Assembly: GCA_038380435.1 (NCBI GenBank)
Contig: JAWZYU010000034.1
Span: 24,097,404-24,161,403 of the forward strand
Source of the DNA: Ryuthela nishihirai
Taxonomy: Eukaryota; Arthropoda; Arachnida; Araneae; Heptathelidae
Direction of reading: 5' to 3'
Length of the DNA: 64,000 bases
The translations under genes and the position numbers were made by a program. Below, piece by piece: positions 33,836 to 44,683 of this stretch. Below the pieces are notes generated by a model. That model ran no database searches, was not told the origin of the DNA, and saw only the letters and a list, made by a program, of their open reading frames with translations. Each line of letters starts with the position of its first letter. Position 1 is the stretch's first letter.

Positions 33836-35325
33836 GTGCTGCTTAAAGGAGGTTACAAACCCCTTTGCCTAACCTCATCATTAGTTACAAAGTTGAACCA
33901 CCTAATGCCTAAGATACTGCGTAAGCATCTGGAATCAAAAGCATCTAGTTTCCTGTTATATTGTTTACAAAGTGTCCAAGTTTCACTACCATAACTAATC
34001 CTAGAAAGAACCAAACTATTATACAGTCTAATTTTTGTCTTTAGGTGTATAGGCCTATTTCTCCACAATCTCCCTAGATTCTTAAAAGTCGCGGCATCAA
34101 TCCCTATTCGTCTGTTAATCTCATGCCACATATCACCATTATCTGTTACATAGCTCCCAAGATAATTAAACTGTGACACTTGCTCAAGACTACAACCATT
34201 CAGGTTAACTGAATCATAGCCTGCCTGACCAATTTTCATCACTTTAGTTTTCTCTCTGTTTATAACCAAACCTACCCTGCTATCAGTTTCATCAACAGCT
34301 CGAATGAAAGAGTTCATCTCATTAACATCATTTGCCAAAAGGGCTAAATCATCAGCATAATCTTAATCAGAAATTTTCTTATCTCCAGTACATTTAAGGC
34401 CCAAATCTTTCCCTTGAAGTGAATTTCGCATAACATAATCAATAACCAAGCGAAAGAGAAAAGGAGACAAAATGCACCCTTGTCGAACACCAGAAGTAAT
34501 GCTAAACCAATTGCTACAAGCCTTACCAACTCTCACACACGACTCAGTGTTATTTATAGAGAGCTTTCATTATGTTAACTAACTTGTCTGGTATACCATA
34601 TGATTTCACAATCAACCACAAATTATGACGATCAACAGAGTCGAAAGCCTTTTTGAAATCAACAAAGCTGGCAACCAAAGGTTTCTGAAACTCTAAACAT
34701 TTCTCAAGAATCTGCCTAAGTGAAAATATCTGATCCACACATCCCCTACCACTTCTGAATCCACATTGCTCATCACGCAATTGACTGTCAACCAGATTCT
34801 TAATTCTATTAAGCACAATCATGGAAAGAACTTTACCTGGAACAGAGAGTAGGCTGATACACCTATGGTTATCACAAGAACTGCGATCACCTTTTTGAAA
34901 ATGGGGATAACAATAGCTCTGGTAAAATCGTTATGAACCATGCCTTTATCATAAAAGATATTCAGAATTTCAGTCATCCAAGTGGTAACCGAAACATTCC
35001 CAGCTCTAAGCATTTCTGTAGTAATTTCATCTACCCCTGGGGATTTGTTATAGGGCCAACATTAAAGCCACCCATGCATCTATCATCATTGCAAGCAATG
35101 GGAATAGAATTAACCGCATTGTTTAGAATATCACTGAAATGCTCAGCCCACTTAGCCATGACAGAATCCTCACCTTCTATAACCTTACCTTGTTTATCGT
35201 TCAATTCCTGTATACCTGTCCGTTTTCTACCACACAAAACATTAACTATCTGGTACAAATCTCTGCTGTTGTGCTGTCTAACTGCTTCCTCGGCTTTCTC
35301 AGGCAAACCATCAAGCCAAAGATTC

Positions 35326-35477
35326 TTATCAGTAGCTAACTGATCCTTTACACGCAATGTAGTTGTAATTTTACAACTACTATAACATGTAATTTTACAC
35401 GTAATGTAGTTGTAATTTTACAACTACTGATAACATGTAATTTTACACGTTATCAGTAGCTAACTGATCCTTTACAC
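35326..35477. repeat. 28-bp direct repeat flanking a 96-bp insert with two palindromes
   Basis: The LINE segment TTATCAGTAGCTAACTGATC plus CTTTACAC occurs at 35326-35353 and 35450-35477. The insert between holds two copies of a perfect palindrome (GTAGTTGTAA TT TTACAACTAC) at 35359-35380 and 35406-35427. The related LINE at 42427-42460 has this segment once, without the insert. Confidence 0.85.
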
Positions 35478-35718
35478 TTCCTCTGTAATGCTTTCTATTA
35501 GGACTAGTAGGATACTAAAAAGGACATTCCTGCAGTTATTTCTTTCTGAAATAAGCTCAAGTGTCTTATCACTTAAATAATTCTGTCTCCTCTGCTCCTC
35601 TTTTCCTAAAAGAGTACTGTTAGTGTCCAAAAAAGCCTGTTTAAAATGATCCCATTCTTCCTCAACTTCAGTAGTAAGCATACCATGACTGTCATAATGA
35701 CTAAGTAACCAATCATGG

Positions 35719-36103
35719 TGGGGCGGGGTGGATCAGTCGGTAGCGCGCCAGGCTCGTAATCTGTAGTTCCCAGGTTCGAGTCCCAGCTGGGTCAGCGTTG
35801 AGATTTATTTCCGCAAAATTTCCCACCCTGCCCACGGTCAGTAGGGGACACCGATGGGCTTGGAAAGGCCGCCGTCCGTCGGATGGGACGTTAAGCCGTG
35901 GGCCCGTGTGCGGGAGTGCCATACCCTGTGCACGTTAAAGAACACGCTGGATGGCCTTGACGGGAGGCTACCATCTCTCTCCCAACAGCTGTTCCAGTGG
36001 GTGCCCTCCCCCAACCTTCTCTTAGCCTTTGGGGTCCTTGTGACCTGGCCATTTAGCCCATGGTGTGCAAAAAAGTGCCGCTCAGAGATAAAACAACTCA
36101 AAC
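35719..36103 (+). mobile_element. SINE-A, full-length, with target-site duplication
   Basis: A 385-bp copy with A-box-like GATCAGTCGGTAGCGCGCC, B-box-like GGTTCGAGTCCC, the GGGGACACCGATGGGCTTGG segment and the AGATAAAACAACTCAAAC end. It is flanked by a 12-bp direct repeat of the LINE target (AACCAATCATGG at 35707-35718, AACCTATCATGG at 36104-36115). This defines both ends of the family. Transcription would be by RNA polymerase III from the tRNA-like head. Confidence 0.9.
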
Positions 36104-36154
36104 AACCTATCATGGTAAGCTTTGGCTATAACTGGGTCTTTCAGTCCTACGTTG

Positions 36155-36262
36155 GCCAAATACAGAAAATGTAGCACAGGACAGATATATTTGGAGAGCA
36201 AAGTCTGGTTAGAACTCCTTAGCTTACGGCTGGATGAGGATTCTGTATGCATGTTTATGTCA
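36155..36262 (+). mobile_element. LINE 3'-end scrap in opposite orientation
   Basis: GTAGCACAGGACAGATATAT..TCTGGTTAGAACTCC..GGATGAGGATTCTG matches the LINE 3' end seen at 25625-25712, plus-oriented, joined to the minus-oriented LINE copy 2. Confidence 0.6.
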
Positions 36263-36642
36263 TTGAGAAATATCAAAAAGCTGTAAAGTCAACATTCAGT
36301 TGCATTCTTTTAACTTTCGCTTGACGAAATGCCTTGAAAAGGAATTTGCATCTTATTTTACTCTGTGGTTTGAAACACGTAAACATCAGATAATTGGGTC
36401 GTTTGTCCTCATTGATCCACTTTGGCAGAAGGGAAAAGCTTTTGTCCGTGTCTTGTGTTCGTGCCACATGGAACTCGTCGATACGGAAAAAGAGAGCGAA
36501 ACAATTTGTTATCAGCTATGTTAATTTCGCTTTTACCCTGTCGATACGGAAATGGTCGAAAAGGTTTCGTAGTCTGTAAACAAAATGCAAGACATCTGTC
36601 CAAACAACGTCCCCAGTATGCTCCACGCAGTTGAATCTTCCT

Positions 36643-36650
36643 TATAAAAG
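36643..36650 (+). promoter_or_regulatory. TATA box of the cysteine-rich gene
   Basis: TATAAAAG, about 30 bp before the probable start of a short leader exon that ends at 36700 with a GTAAGT donor. Confidence 0.6.
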
Positions 36651-36673
36651 TTGGCTTCATGAACACCTCTTCT

Positions 36674-36700
36674 CTACAACTTCAAAGCAGCGTTGATTCG
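36674..36700 (+). other. Non-coding exon 1 of the cysteine-rich gene
   Basis: Leader exon with a start estimated from the TATA box. The donor at 36701 reads GTAAGTTA. It carries no ATG. It would splice to the acceptor at 37828. The exact start is inferred. Confidence 0.5.
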
Positions 36701-36975
36701 GTAAGTTATATTGGATTCTGTCTGTTTGACATTCCCGTTATCTTCTTAGCAGCGATTTAAATATCTATCATTTGTGACATGTATCAATGACTAATCGAGG
36801 GTTAGGTGTCTTACAGTTTGTGTTGCGTGAATACTATATCAATCTTATAACTTAAGCTATATCAGTCTTATAACTTATTAACTTAAGCTAAGGCTAGTAT
36901 TTAAATTTAACCTCTGTCTGGTAATTTGAGATCACGGTTTTAACTGAAACTGCAGCATACCTCAGGGAATTTGTC

Positions 36976-37325
36976 CAGGCTCGTAATCTGCAGTTCGCAG
37001 GTTCGAGTCCCAGCTGGGTCGGGGTTGAAATTTATCTCCGCAAAATTGCCCGCCCTGCCCACGGTCAATAGGATAGTTCGTGGGCTTGGGAAGGCCGCCG
37101 TCCGGACGTCAAGCCGTGACCGCATGTGTGGAATAACCATAACCTGTGCACGTTAAAGATTGCTCTGGATGGCATTGACGGGAGGCTACCATCTGTCTCC
37201 CAACTGCTGTTCCAATGGGTCCCCTCCCCCAACCTTCTCTGAGCCTTCGGGGTTTATGTGACCTGGTCATTTAGTCCACTGTGTGCAAAAAAAGTGCTGC
37301 TGAGAGGTAAAACTATTCAACCCGT
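36976..37325 (+). mobile_element. SINE-A copy in intron 1
   Basis: Head truncated to GGCTCGTAATCTGCAGTTC, B box GGTTCGAGTCCC, body as in the full copy, end GAGAGGTAAAACTATTCAA. Confidence 0.8.
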
Positions 37326-37828
37326 CAATTTGCGATCTTATATTTCTGAAACTGATAAGTAAGTTGAAACTTCAAATTTTTATTTCCTGATTAAACATTA
37401 TTTTATAGCAAGGATGTACCAAACAAACGTACAGGAGAGACATTAGGAAACAAAAAATATATTCTTAAAGACGCACAGAAAAATTATCTACTTAAAAATA
37501 AAAGTTTGCGTTTTTTATGAGCAATGTATTAGAAAAACAACTGTACTTTAAGGAATCAAATATGCATCCTGAATAAAAAAAATATAAATATGCATTTTTA
37601 AATGAGTACTGTGAATATAATATGAATTACAATGTGAAATTTTAATGATGTACATCAATTGGAATGAACCAGATTCATCATCATCAGATATTCATCATCA
37701 GCAACAACTTCTTTTGCAATGAACCGGAGAATTGCCACAACTAGTCTAAACGTAAACATTTCTGGTTTTGAAGTTTAAATGATTCGTTCATTTATAATGT
37801 TCTCTCTTTCATATGAATTATTTTTCAG

Positions 37829-37994
37829 ATTAATCCCAGACGCCATATTCCTCTTCGAAACATGGCCATCGCTAAACAGACGCAATTCTTCGTGTTGTGT
37901 GCCGTTATTTCTCTCTGCATTGGTGGCAACATAAGGGATCGGATGATGGATCACATCCGACAGAAGACGGAGAATTATATTAACCAAATATGTG
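37829..37994 (+). CDS. Exon 2: 5' leader and signal peptide of the cysteine-rich gene
   Basis: Acceptor ATTATTTTTCAG at 37828. ATG at 37862 after 33 leader bases, in context GAAACATGG. The first 22 residues form a signal peptide (hydrophobic FFVLCAVISLCIGG core), with cleavage likely after the Gly-Gly pair. The mature start is a charged helix-like segment (RDRMMDHIRQKTEN) ending in QIC. Donor GTGAGT at 37995, phase 1. With exons 3-7 it gives an intact frame of 148 residues, so the product should be a secreted protein of about 126 residues with eight cysteines. Function unknown. The many small exons and tandem duplication fit fast-evolving secreted protein families of arachnids, but no family was recognised. 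Confidence 0.65.
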
Positions 37995-38414
37995 GTGAGT
38001 GCAATAATAAGAATCTTAACTTTTCAAAGGAAATGTCGAAAACTTTTGTTTTTCGACTTCAACATTCAACCCTAACACAATAACTAGAAGATTTAACATA
38101 TCGGCTCTAAGGGAGGGGGGGGGGGCATGCTTCTCCCTCCCTATTTTCAGAACGCTAATAATGCCAAAAGATTTAAAAAAATTATTAAACTTATTTATTT
38201 CAGGCATTTTTCAAGAAAATTTTCAAAGACCTGTGAAACGGAGGAGAAAATGTTCTAATACGTTGGAAATCCACGCTCTTACCTGGAATCTTTCCTTTTC
38301 AATACCACCTCCTAGATTTTTTTTGAACGTCTGCGCATAGCCTCTGCTTAATATGGGATGATTGCTTTCAAACAGAACTAAGTTTTTATTTTAGCGATTT
38401 TTGTACTCTCTAAT

Positions 38415-38785
38415 GGTGTTTTTTGGGTGGGAGCCCGTGTTTTATGGCGAAGGAATAAATTGCCAGATCACTGGGATCCAAAAAGTTCAGAGAAGATTGG
38501 GGGAAGGGAAGCCACTGGGCTGATGTTAGGAGACAGAGGGTCGCCTCCCGTCAAGGCCATAAAGACAGTTCTGTAACGTGAACAGGGTATGGCTCCCACA
38601 CGGAGCAACGGCTTTAAGTCCCATCCGGCGGACGACAGCCTTTCCATGCACGATGGAGACTCTGAGTTTTGCGGAGATAAAAATTCGCTAAACTTCTGAG
38701 CCCTAGGGGTCTTTGTGACCTGTCCTTTTAACCCATTCTGTGGAGAAAAAAGAAAAACGCCACTCAGAGGTAAAACAAACCAACA
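38415..38785. mobile_element. SINE-A fold-back (two opposed fragments)
   Basis: A minus-oriented SINE-A (about 38440-38680, GGATCCAAAAAGTTCAGAG to TTTTGCGGAGATAAA) joins directly to a plus-oriented 3' end (about 38690-38785, TGAGCCCTAGGGGTC to AGAGGTAAAACAAACC). Another SINE-A follows. Confidence 0.7.
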
Positions 38786-38865
38786 ACAACTTATCCAACA
38801 CAAAACTAATTCTTTTTTTCCCTCCTCATACAAATAAGTCAAAATGCTACATAAAGAGGTATGGG

Positions 38866-39242
38866 GTGGCTCATGCGGTAGCGCGCGAGGCTCGTAATTT
38901 ATAGTTATCAAGTTCGAGTCCCAGCTGGTCCAGCGTAGAGATTTATCTCCGCAAAACTCACTGCCCTCGGTCAGTCGGGGACACCGAATGTGTTTGTTAA
39001 AGTCGCCGTCCGTCGGATGTGATATTAATCCGTGGTTCCGTGTGCGAGAGATCCATACCCTATGAACGTTAAGGGACACGGTGTATGTCCTTGACGGGAG
39101 GCTTCCATCTGTCTCCCAACAGCTGTCCAGTGGGTTCTCTCCCCTCAACGTTCTCTGAGCCCTCGGGGTCCTTGCGATCTGGTCATTTAGCCCATTGTGT
39201 GCATTAAAATACGTGCCGCTCAGAGGTCAAATAACCCAACCC
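38866..39242 (+). mobile_element. SINE-A copy in intron 2
   Basis: Head GGCTCATGCGGTAGCGCGCG, B box AGTTCGAGTCCC, end GCTCAGAGGTCAAATAACCC. Near full length. Confidence 0.8.
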
Positions 39243-39430
39243 AAAAGCTACAGAAGGATCCACGGTTAAAGTGAAAACATTGGCTCATTTTTTCACAACG
39301 AGTCTCAGAAACGTTTCTCTTGCTAGTCGCAATATGTTTTTATGTTCGATATGTTTTTAATGTTCAAACAGTTTTAGTGTAACGGGCAGATTTTATTCTC
39401 TTCATTTTTAACGTTTCTTTTTCCCCCCAG

Positions 39431-39489
39431 ACAAAAGAACAGAGTTGGTACCAGAAGTGGAGGAATGCGAAAGGAAGTTTCAACCCCAG
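39431..39489 (+). CDS. Exon 3 of the cysteine-rich gene
   Basis: Acceptor TTTTTCCCCCCAG and donor GTAAGTTATT bound 59 bp: two bases that complete an Asp codon with exon 2, then 19 codons (KRTELVPEVEECERKFQPQ). One cysteine. Ends in phase 0, matching exon 4 at 44207. Confidence 0.65.
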
Positions 39490-40024
39490 GTAAGTTATTG
39501 AAAGCAGTTTCTTATTAATGTGTACATATGAGAAGCAAATGCGATTTATCTCGAGACATTTAGAGCGATATCCTCTGAAGTTTATGAATTGCTACAACGG
39601 AAGAAATCACAATTGTCCTTCCCTATCGAAATATTGAAGGATTTCCTTATCAATAGTAATCTAAATATCTAATTTCGAAAATATACATTTAATGGAAAAA
39701 TATAACCGAAGTTAAAGATCATAGTGAATTAATTTGCCCTTTTATTTACACTCAATCTAATGATTTCCTCCACCCCCCTCATCTTCCGTCGCTCATCCTG
39801 ATGACTTCCACCCTAGTCCTCCGGCTAGTGACGGAGATGCTGTAAAGCCATTTAATGCTCTCTCTTCCCGAACATATGGATAATAGCACAGGTTGCCCCC
39901 GAATGACAACGAGCCACATTTCCTTTTAAGATACCTCTGAAAATACGCTTAATTCTTAGATATATATGTATATACCATGACAATAGATAATTTAATTAAT
40001 TAAATGAGAGGGATGCGACAGATG

Positions 40025-40428
40025 CAGGAGGCAGTAATGGTTCAGTCGGTGGTGCGCACGCCAGGCTCGTAATCTGCAGATCTCAGGTTCGAGTTCCAGC
40101 TCGGCCAGCATACAGATTTATCTCCGCAAAACTTCTCGCCTTGCTCACGGTCAGTAGGAGACACCGATGGGCTTGGAAAGACCGTTGTCCGTCGGATGGG
40201 ACGTTAATCCGTGACTCCGTGTGGGAGAGCCATAGCACATTATTTCCATGTGCACGTTAAAGAGCACGCTGGATGGCCTCGACGGGAGGATACCATCTGT
40301 CTCCTAACAGATGTTCCATGGGTGCCCTTCCCTCAACTTTCTCTGAGCTTTCGGGGTCATTGTGACCAGGCCATTTAGCCCGTTGTGTGCAAAAACGTAC
40401 AGCCCAGAGGTAGAACAACCCAACCCAC
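40025..40428 (+). mobile_element. SINE-A copy in intron 3
   Basis: Head GGTTCAGTCGGTGGTGCGC, B box CAGGTTCGAGTTCC, GATGGGACGTTAATCC, end AGAGGTAGAACAACCCAACC. Confidence 0.8.
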
Positions 40429-40631
40429 GATAGATGGGAAGACCCTAACACAAAATCGAGCCAAGAGACTGGATTTCCAATGCAGTATTTCCCACTCCGT
40501 TTTACGGGCCTCTAAAACATTTTTTGCAAAATGGATGAAATATAAATAAGTTTAATAATTTCCTTGTCTCTATTGGTCAAACAAATTCATTACAAATGTA
40601 AACAAGCGTTGCTTTTTCTAGTTTAGGAGTA

Positions 40632-40975
40632 GGTGTTGGCTCAATCGGTATAGTGCGCCAGGCTCGTAATTTATATTTCCTAAATTCGGGTGCCACATGG
40701 ACCAACGTTGAGATTTATTTTCGCTGAACCCTCACGGAGCTGTTGGCAATAAATGGGACACTAATGGATGATTAATGATATATTAAATCACGGCTCCGTG
40801 TGCTTAATGGAAAAAAAAACTGCATGCCATGACGAGAGGTTTCCATCTGTCTCCTAAAAGCTGTCACTGGATCCCCTTCCCAACCTTATTTCGGCCTTTG
40901 GGATCCTTACGATCTGGATATTTAGCCCATTGTGTGAATATGAGCACTTCTCCAAATCAAACCCAAATTTCTGCA
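40632..40975 (+). mobile_element. SINE-A, old copy
   Basis: Head TTGGCTCAATCGGTATAGTG, GCGCCAGGCTCGTAATTTAT, then a diverged body to CATTGTGTGAATATGAGC. The middle is shortened. Confidence 0.65.
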
Positions 40976-41189
40976 TTCAGTCATTGACAGTTCGCGATAT
41001 CTCCAATGATGCCATGTTAGATGGATTTCTTTGCGAAGGGTCGATACATGGAAACTGAATATCGATATTAGAACTGTTTCCTTTCATTTCAAGGATCTTT
41101 TTGACAAACTACGGAGATCAGGTATTTATTTATTTGGATCATTTACTTAGTTGAATCATCGACTCTTCTAGGGCATGGTGCAGTGTGTG

Positions 41190-41395
41190 CAGGTTCAAAC
41201 ACGTTGCGACACGGTCGCAATTACCAGCAGCACAGTAGACAGTCAGTCTGTGTCATATGCTCGCTTTGGAAAGGCGTTTGTTTCTCTGTGTGTGACTGAT
41301 GTGGAAACTGAGCAGTGGTTTGTGATGCGTTACTGTCTTCGGCGAGGTTTTAGTGATGCAAAGGCAGCAACAGAAATGACTCAAGTGTAGGGAAA
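41190..41395 (+). pseudogene. Possible mariner-type helix-turn-helix fragment
   Basis: A short open frame with TEQWFVMRYCLRRGFSDAKA and ATEMTQV. This resembles the first helix-turn-helix of mariner-family transposases (aromatic-rich start, then a G-K/S-A-x-E pattern). It ends at a stop and no catalytic part follows. Weak call. Confidence 0.35.
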
Positions 41396-41744
41396 ACAAG
41401 GCTTGAAAGGAAGCGCGATTTTCGCAACTAGTGCATGTCTGCACTGCAATTATGAATAGAATCGTTTCACGTGAAACTTCTGCCAGATATCGCGAAAGTT
41501 GGGAATGAATAGGATAAATACTTTTCCAGGCTAACCTTGGCAGGATTTATATTTTTTAAAGATTAAAATGTACTCTCCTACTCAAAGGACGGTATTTCCT
41601 CGTGTAACACTCAAAGATACACACAGGGACATTCCCGATGGTTTTGTAGTAAAGTACGCTAGCCAGTACATCAGGTATGGATTGGTCTAGTGGTTAACGT
41701 CTGTGGCAGAAAATTAGGAAAAAGCATTTTAGCTGTAGCTAACA

Positions 41745-44162
41745 TTTGTCATCATCATTATCATTCACAACCAGCCATCGGTAAGTCCAACCAGACCGTA
41801 CAATTTAGTTCTCCAGACATATCTGTCCTGAGCTACATCTGTTGCTTCTGGCCATTGCACACCAATTTTAACAAGGCCCTGTTTGAAACTCTCTGCCCAA
41901 CGCATCTTAGGTCTCCCCCTCTTTCTGCAGTCTTTAGGCACATTGTTCATAACACTATTTGCTAATCTAGAACTATACGTATGAGAAACATGATTAAAGC
42001 AACGGAGTCTCTCTCTGCACAATATACTGCCCAAAGGAGCTGCCAACCCCTTTGATTAACCTCATCATTACTTACAAAGTTGAACCACCTAATACTCAAG
42101 ATACTGCGTAAGCAACTAGAATCGAAAGCATCGAGTTTCCTCTTATCTTGGTTCAAAACGTCCAAGTTTCTCTCTCATAACTAACCCTAGAAAGAACCAA
42201 ACTATTATACAGTCGAATTTCGTCTTTAGATATATACGCCTATTTCTCCACACTCTCCATAGATTCTTTTATGTCCAGGCAGCAAACTTACCTTGATTAT
42301 TCTTCACTTCTTGTGTACCTGTCCGTTTTCTACCACGCAAACATTAACTCTGGTACAGCTCTCTTCTGTTGTGCTGTCTAGCTGCTTCCTCGGCTTTGCC
42401 AGCCAAGCCACCAAGTCAAAGATTCTTATCAGCAGCTTACTGATCCTTTACATGTTTATTAAGCTCTCTGTAATGCTTTCTATTAGGACTAGTAAGGTAA
42501 TGATTAGGGACATTCCTGTAGTTTCTGTTTCCGAAAAAAGCCAAAGTGCCTTATCACTGAAATAATTCTGTCTCCTCTGCTCCTTTTTTCCTAAGAGAGT
42601 ACTGTACGTTTCCAAAAAGACTGTTTAAAACGGTCCCATTCTGTCTCAACTTCAGTAGTAACTAAACCATGACTGTCATAATGACTAAGCAACCTATCAT
42701 GGTAAGCTTTGGCTATAACTGGGTCTTTGAGAGCTTCAGTATTAAAGGTAAATATTTTAACCCTAGCACAACACTTTTTAAATTTAAGTTGCCAGACACT
42801 TTTAACAAGATAATGATCAGATCCAATTTCAGCTCCCCTATATAGCCCATTTGCTGTTCATTAATATATAATCAATCAAATTCTTATGCAGCCCATCGGG
42901 TGAAACCCATGTGTACTTTTGTATGTCGCGGTGTGTGTAATAAGTGTTAGTTATTCTGAAACCATTGAGTTTACTTACCTGTAGGAGACGTTGCCCATTG
43001 CCATTGCAGCTACCAATAACAAAAGGGCCTATTACTCCTCCCCAAAGGTCAGAGTCAATACCAACTTTGGCATTGAAGTCACCTAGAACAAGGGTAATAT
43101 CTCCTTTCTTGGCAGAATTCAAACTATCCTGAAGTTGTCGGTAAAACCTATCCTTCTCATTCTCATCGGCATCCTCAATGGAGGCATAACAGTAGATAAC
43201 ATTCAACACTTTAATGCTAGTCTGAAATTTTGCTGTAAGAAATCTTTCATTAATGCACTCATATCCTAGAAGAGCATCACTAGCCTTGGTGATGATTGAT
43301 TGGTCCTTCCCCGAAAAGAGAAATTTAAGATTATTTTTAAGAATCTGACCTTTATCTGTTCATCTGGTCTCTTGCAAGCCGAGAATATCTAAATTATAAA
43401 GGTGGAATTCTTGTGTGAGGACATCAAGAGAATAAGCTCTGTGCAGAGTCATCGCATTCCAACTACCTATGGAGAGAAAATGGTTGGTGGATGTTTGAAG
43501 AAACTATGTTTATTGAGAGAGGGAATGCCGACAATATCAAACAGCCCCCTAATCGCAGACATGGGGCAAAGACCGTTCCCCCACCACTAAAGGCTGAAGT
43601 CATCTACACTGGAAGACTTCCTCCAATGTAGAATTTGACGATGCCAATAGAAGCAAAGAGTTCAGGTGCCTGCGATGACTTCTGCTCAGGATTATCCACC
43701 AGCTGATAAACATATCATGTGAATCTATTCACTTGGGGCTATCAACCTACAAACAAACAGAAAACACAAAGGAAGATTTTCTCTCCACAGAAGCCCACCA
43801 ATGAAGCAAATTCAGGATCCATAAACAAGCTCAGAGGTATAATCCAGTGCAGTAAGCTTATATGATCAGCACCAGGACCCTGTGTGGTTGACCAGTTCTC
43901 AATAGGTTAGAAAGAAAAGAAAAGTAGGCATAGTAGTCCAGATCAATAGGCCACACTAATCTGGCAGCCCTCCCCTTCCGTTCACTTCCACAAGAGAGTA
44001 TCTCTTTTGAAAGGTGCTAACGGCCTGCACCATGAGATGGCGAGGTCGGACATTACGTGCTAGTACTGGCAGGTTCTGTGCATCATCACAGGGGATTGGT
44101 GCATAGCTCTCCTTCCAGTGACTACCTAGCAACCATTTACATATTGTGAGAAATATGCATAT
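41745..44162 (-). mobile_element. RTE-like LINE, copy 3, lacking most of the RT
   Basis: Minus-oriented. Tail ATCATCATTATCATTC at about 41750, C-terminal region to about 42270, then a jump over the RT core into the linker (42290-42800). The apurinic-type endonuclease region follows (42838-43440) with LGDFNAKVGIDSDLWGG and RDIQKYTWVSPDG..LIDYIL. The GDFN motif and the C-terminal SPDG..IDYI pattern are typical of these endonucleases. It ends in the 5' untranslated part (43500-44162), which abuts the same unique sequence as in copy 1, so this insertion is older than the segmental duplication. Confidence 0.85.
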
Positions 44163-44206
44163 AAAGAGCAAGAAACTTTTTACACTTTCTCTTACGTTTT
44201 TTTTAG

Positions 44207-44332
44207 ATGATTAATGATGCATTGAAAGTCTGCCGTCTGAATTGCACGAATAATGAATACGACCAAAGGCAAGATGCAATGAATTATTGGTGCGAAAAAT
44301 CATCATCGGAAAGAAGAGAAGGCTTTTTTTGT
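44207..44332 (+). CDS. Exon 4 (copy B) of the cysteine-rich gene
   Basis: Acceptor CGTTTTTTTTAG and donor GTAAGTATT bound 42 codons in phase 0, one codon longer than copy A. Only four cysteines remain (VCRLNC, YWC, FFC). Relative to copy A, the NEC cysteine is now Tyr (TGC to TAC) and ECCRC is now EGFFC. The frame is open and joins exons 3 and 5, so the transcript could still be translated, but loss of several cysteines means a changed disulfide pattern or relaxed constraint. Confidence 0.6.
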
Positions 44333-44683
44333 GTAAGTATTAAAATTTTAAACTTCTGATAATTATCGTATTAGTTTAGAGGAAACGTATTATTGAGCCT
44401 AGTGGGATAAGAACCCACGACCTCTTGATGACTTATCAAATTTTTGTTTTGTTGAGGAATTGGGAACAGATTGATATATTCTCACTTTAAAGCGTTTTCT
44501 TTTCATTAGGTGTTAAGAATAAAGGACGTACCATCCTTTTTGTCTTCGCTGTCGGCACGTAAAGTTCGGGATGCGAAATCGTACTAGGCTCGACAGCAAT
44601 TTGTGTTGTTAGTACTTAGTAGGCTCCATAGCAATTTGTGTTGTTAGTAATTAGTAGGCTCCGTAGTAATCTGGATTATTGCT

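Larger units (their letters stand above)
33376..36150 (-). mobile_element. RTE-like LINE, copy 2, hosting a SINE
   Basis: Minus-oriented. 3' region at 33376-34340 (NSVPKGLRKKGRPRMRWADN, NRRIGIDAATFKN). RT core at 34345-35020 with GVRQGCILSPF-like and QCGFRSGRGCVDQIF motifs, FVDFKKAFDSVDRHNLW, and a one-base change that breaks the frame before the DYADDLALL position (near 34360). Linker region at 35031-35700. The SINE at 35719-36103 is inserted here, and LINE sequence resumes to about 36150. Satellite DNA (33675-33835) and a 96-bp palindromic insert (35354-35449) also interrupt it. Several frameshifts; inactive. Confidence 0.85.
39490..44206 (+). other. Intron 3 of the cysteine-rich gene (copy B)
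   Basis: About 4.7 kb, holding two SINE-A copies, a transposase relic and LINE copy 3. The remaining stretches (39490-40024, 41396-41744) show no gene. Confidence 0.6.

Noticed and set aside
38468..39148. 226-codon minus-strand frame
   Set aside because: It lies entirely over three SINE-A segments read antisense, and the same words (DSCWETDGSLPS, FNVHRVW) recur in other SINE copies.
41094..41121. A 28-bp micro-exon between exons 3 and 4 of the cysteine-rich gene (AAG acceptor, GTATTT donor)
   Set aside because: It would end in phase 1, while exon 3 ends and exon 4 begins in phase 0, so including it breaks the frame. Its splice sites are weak.
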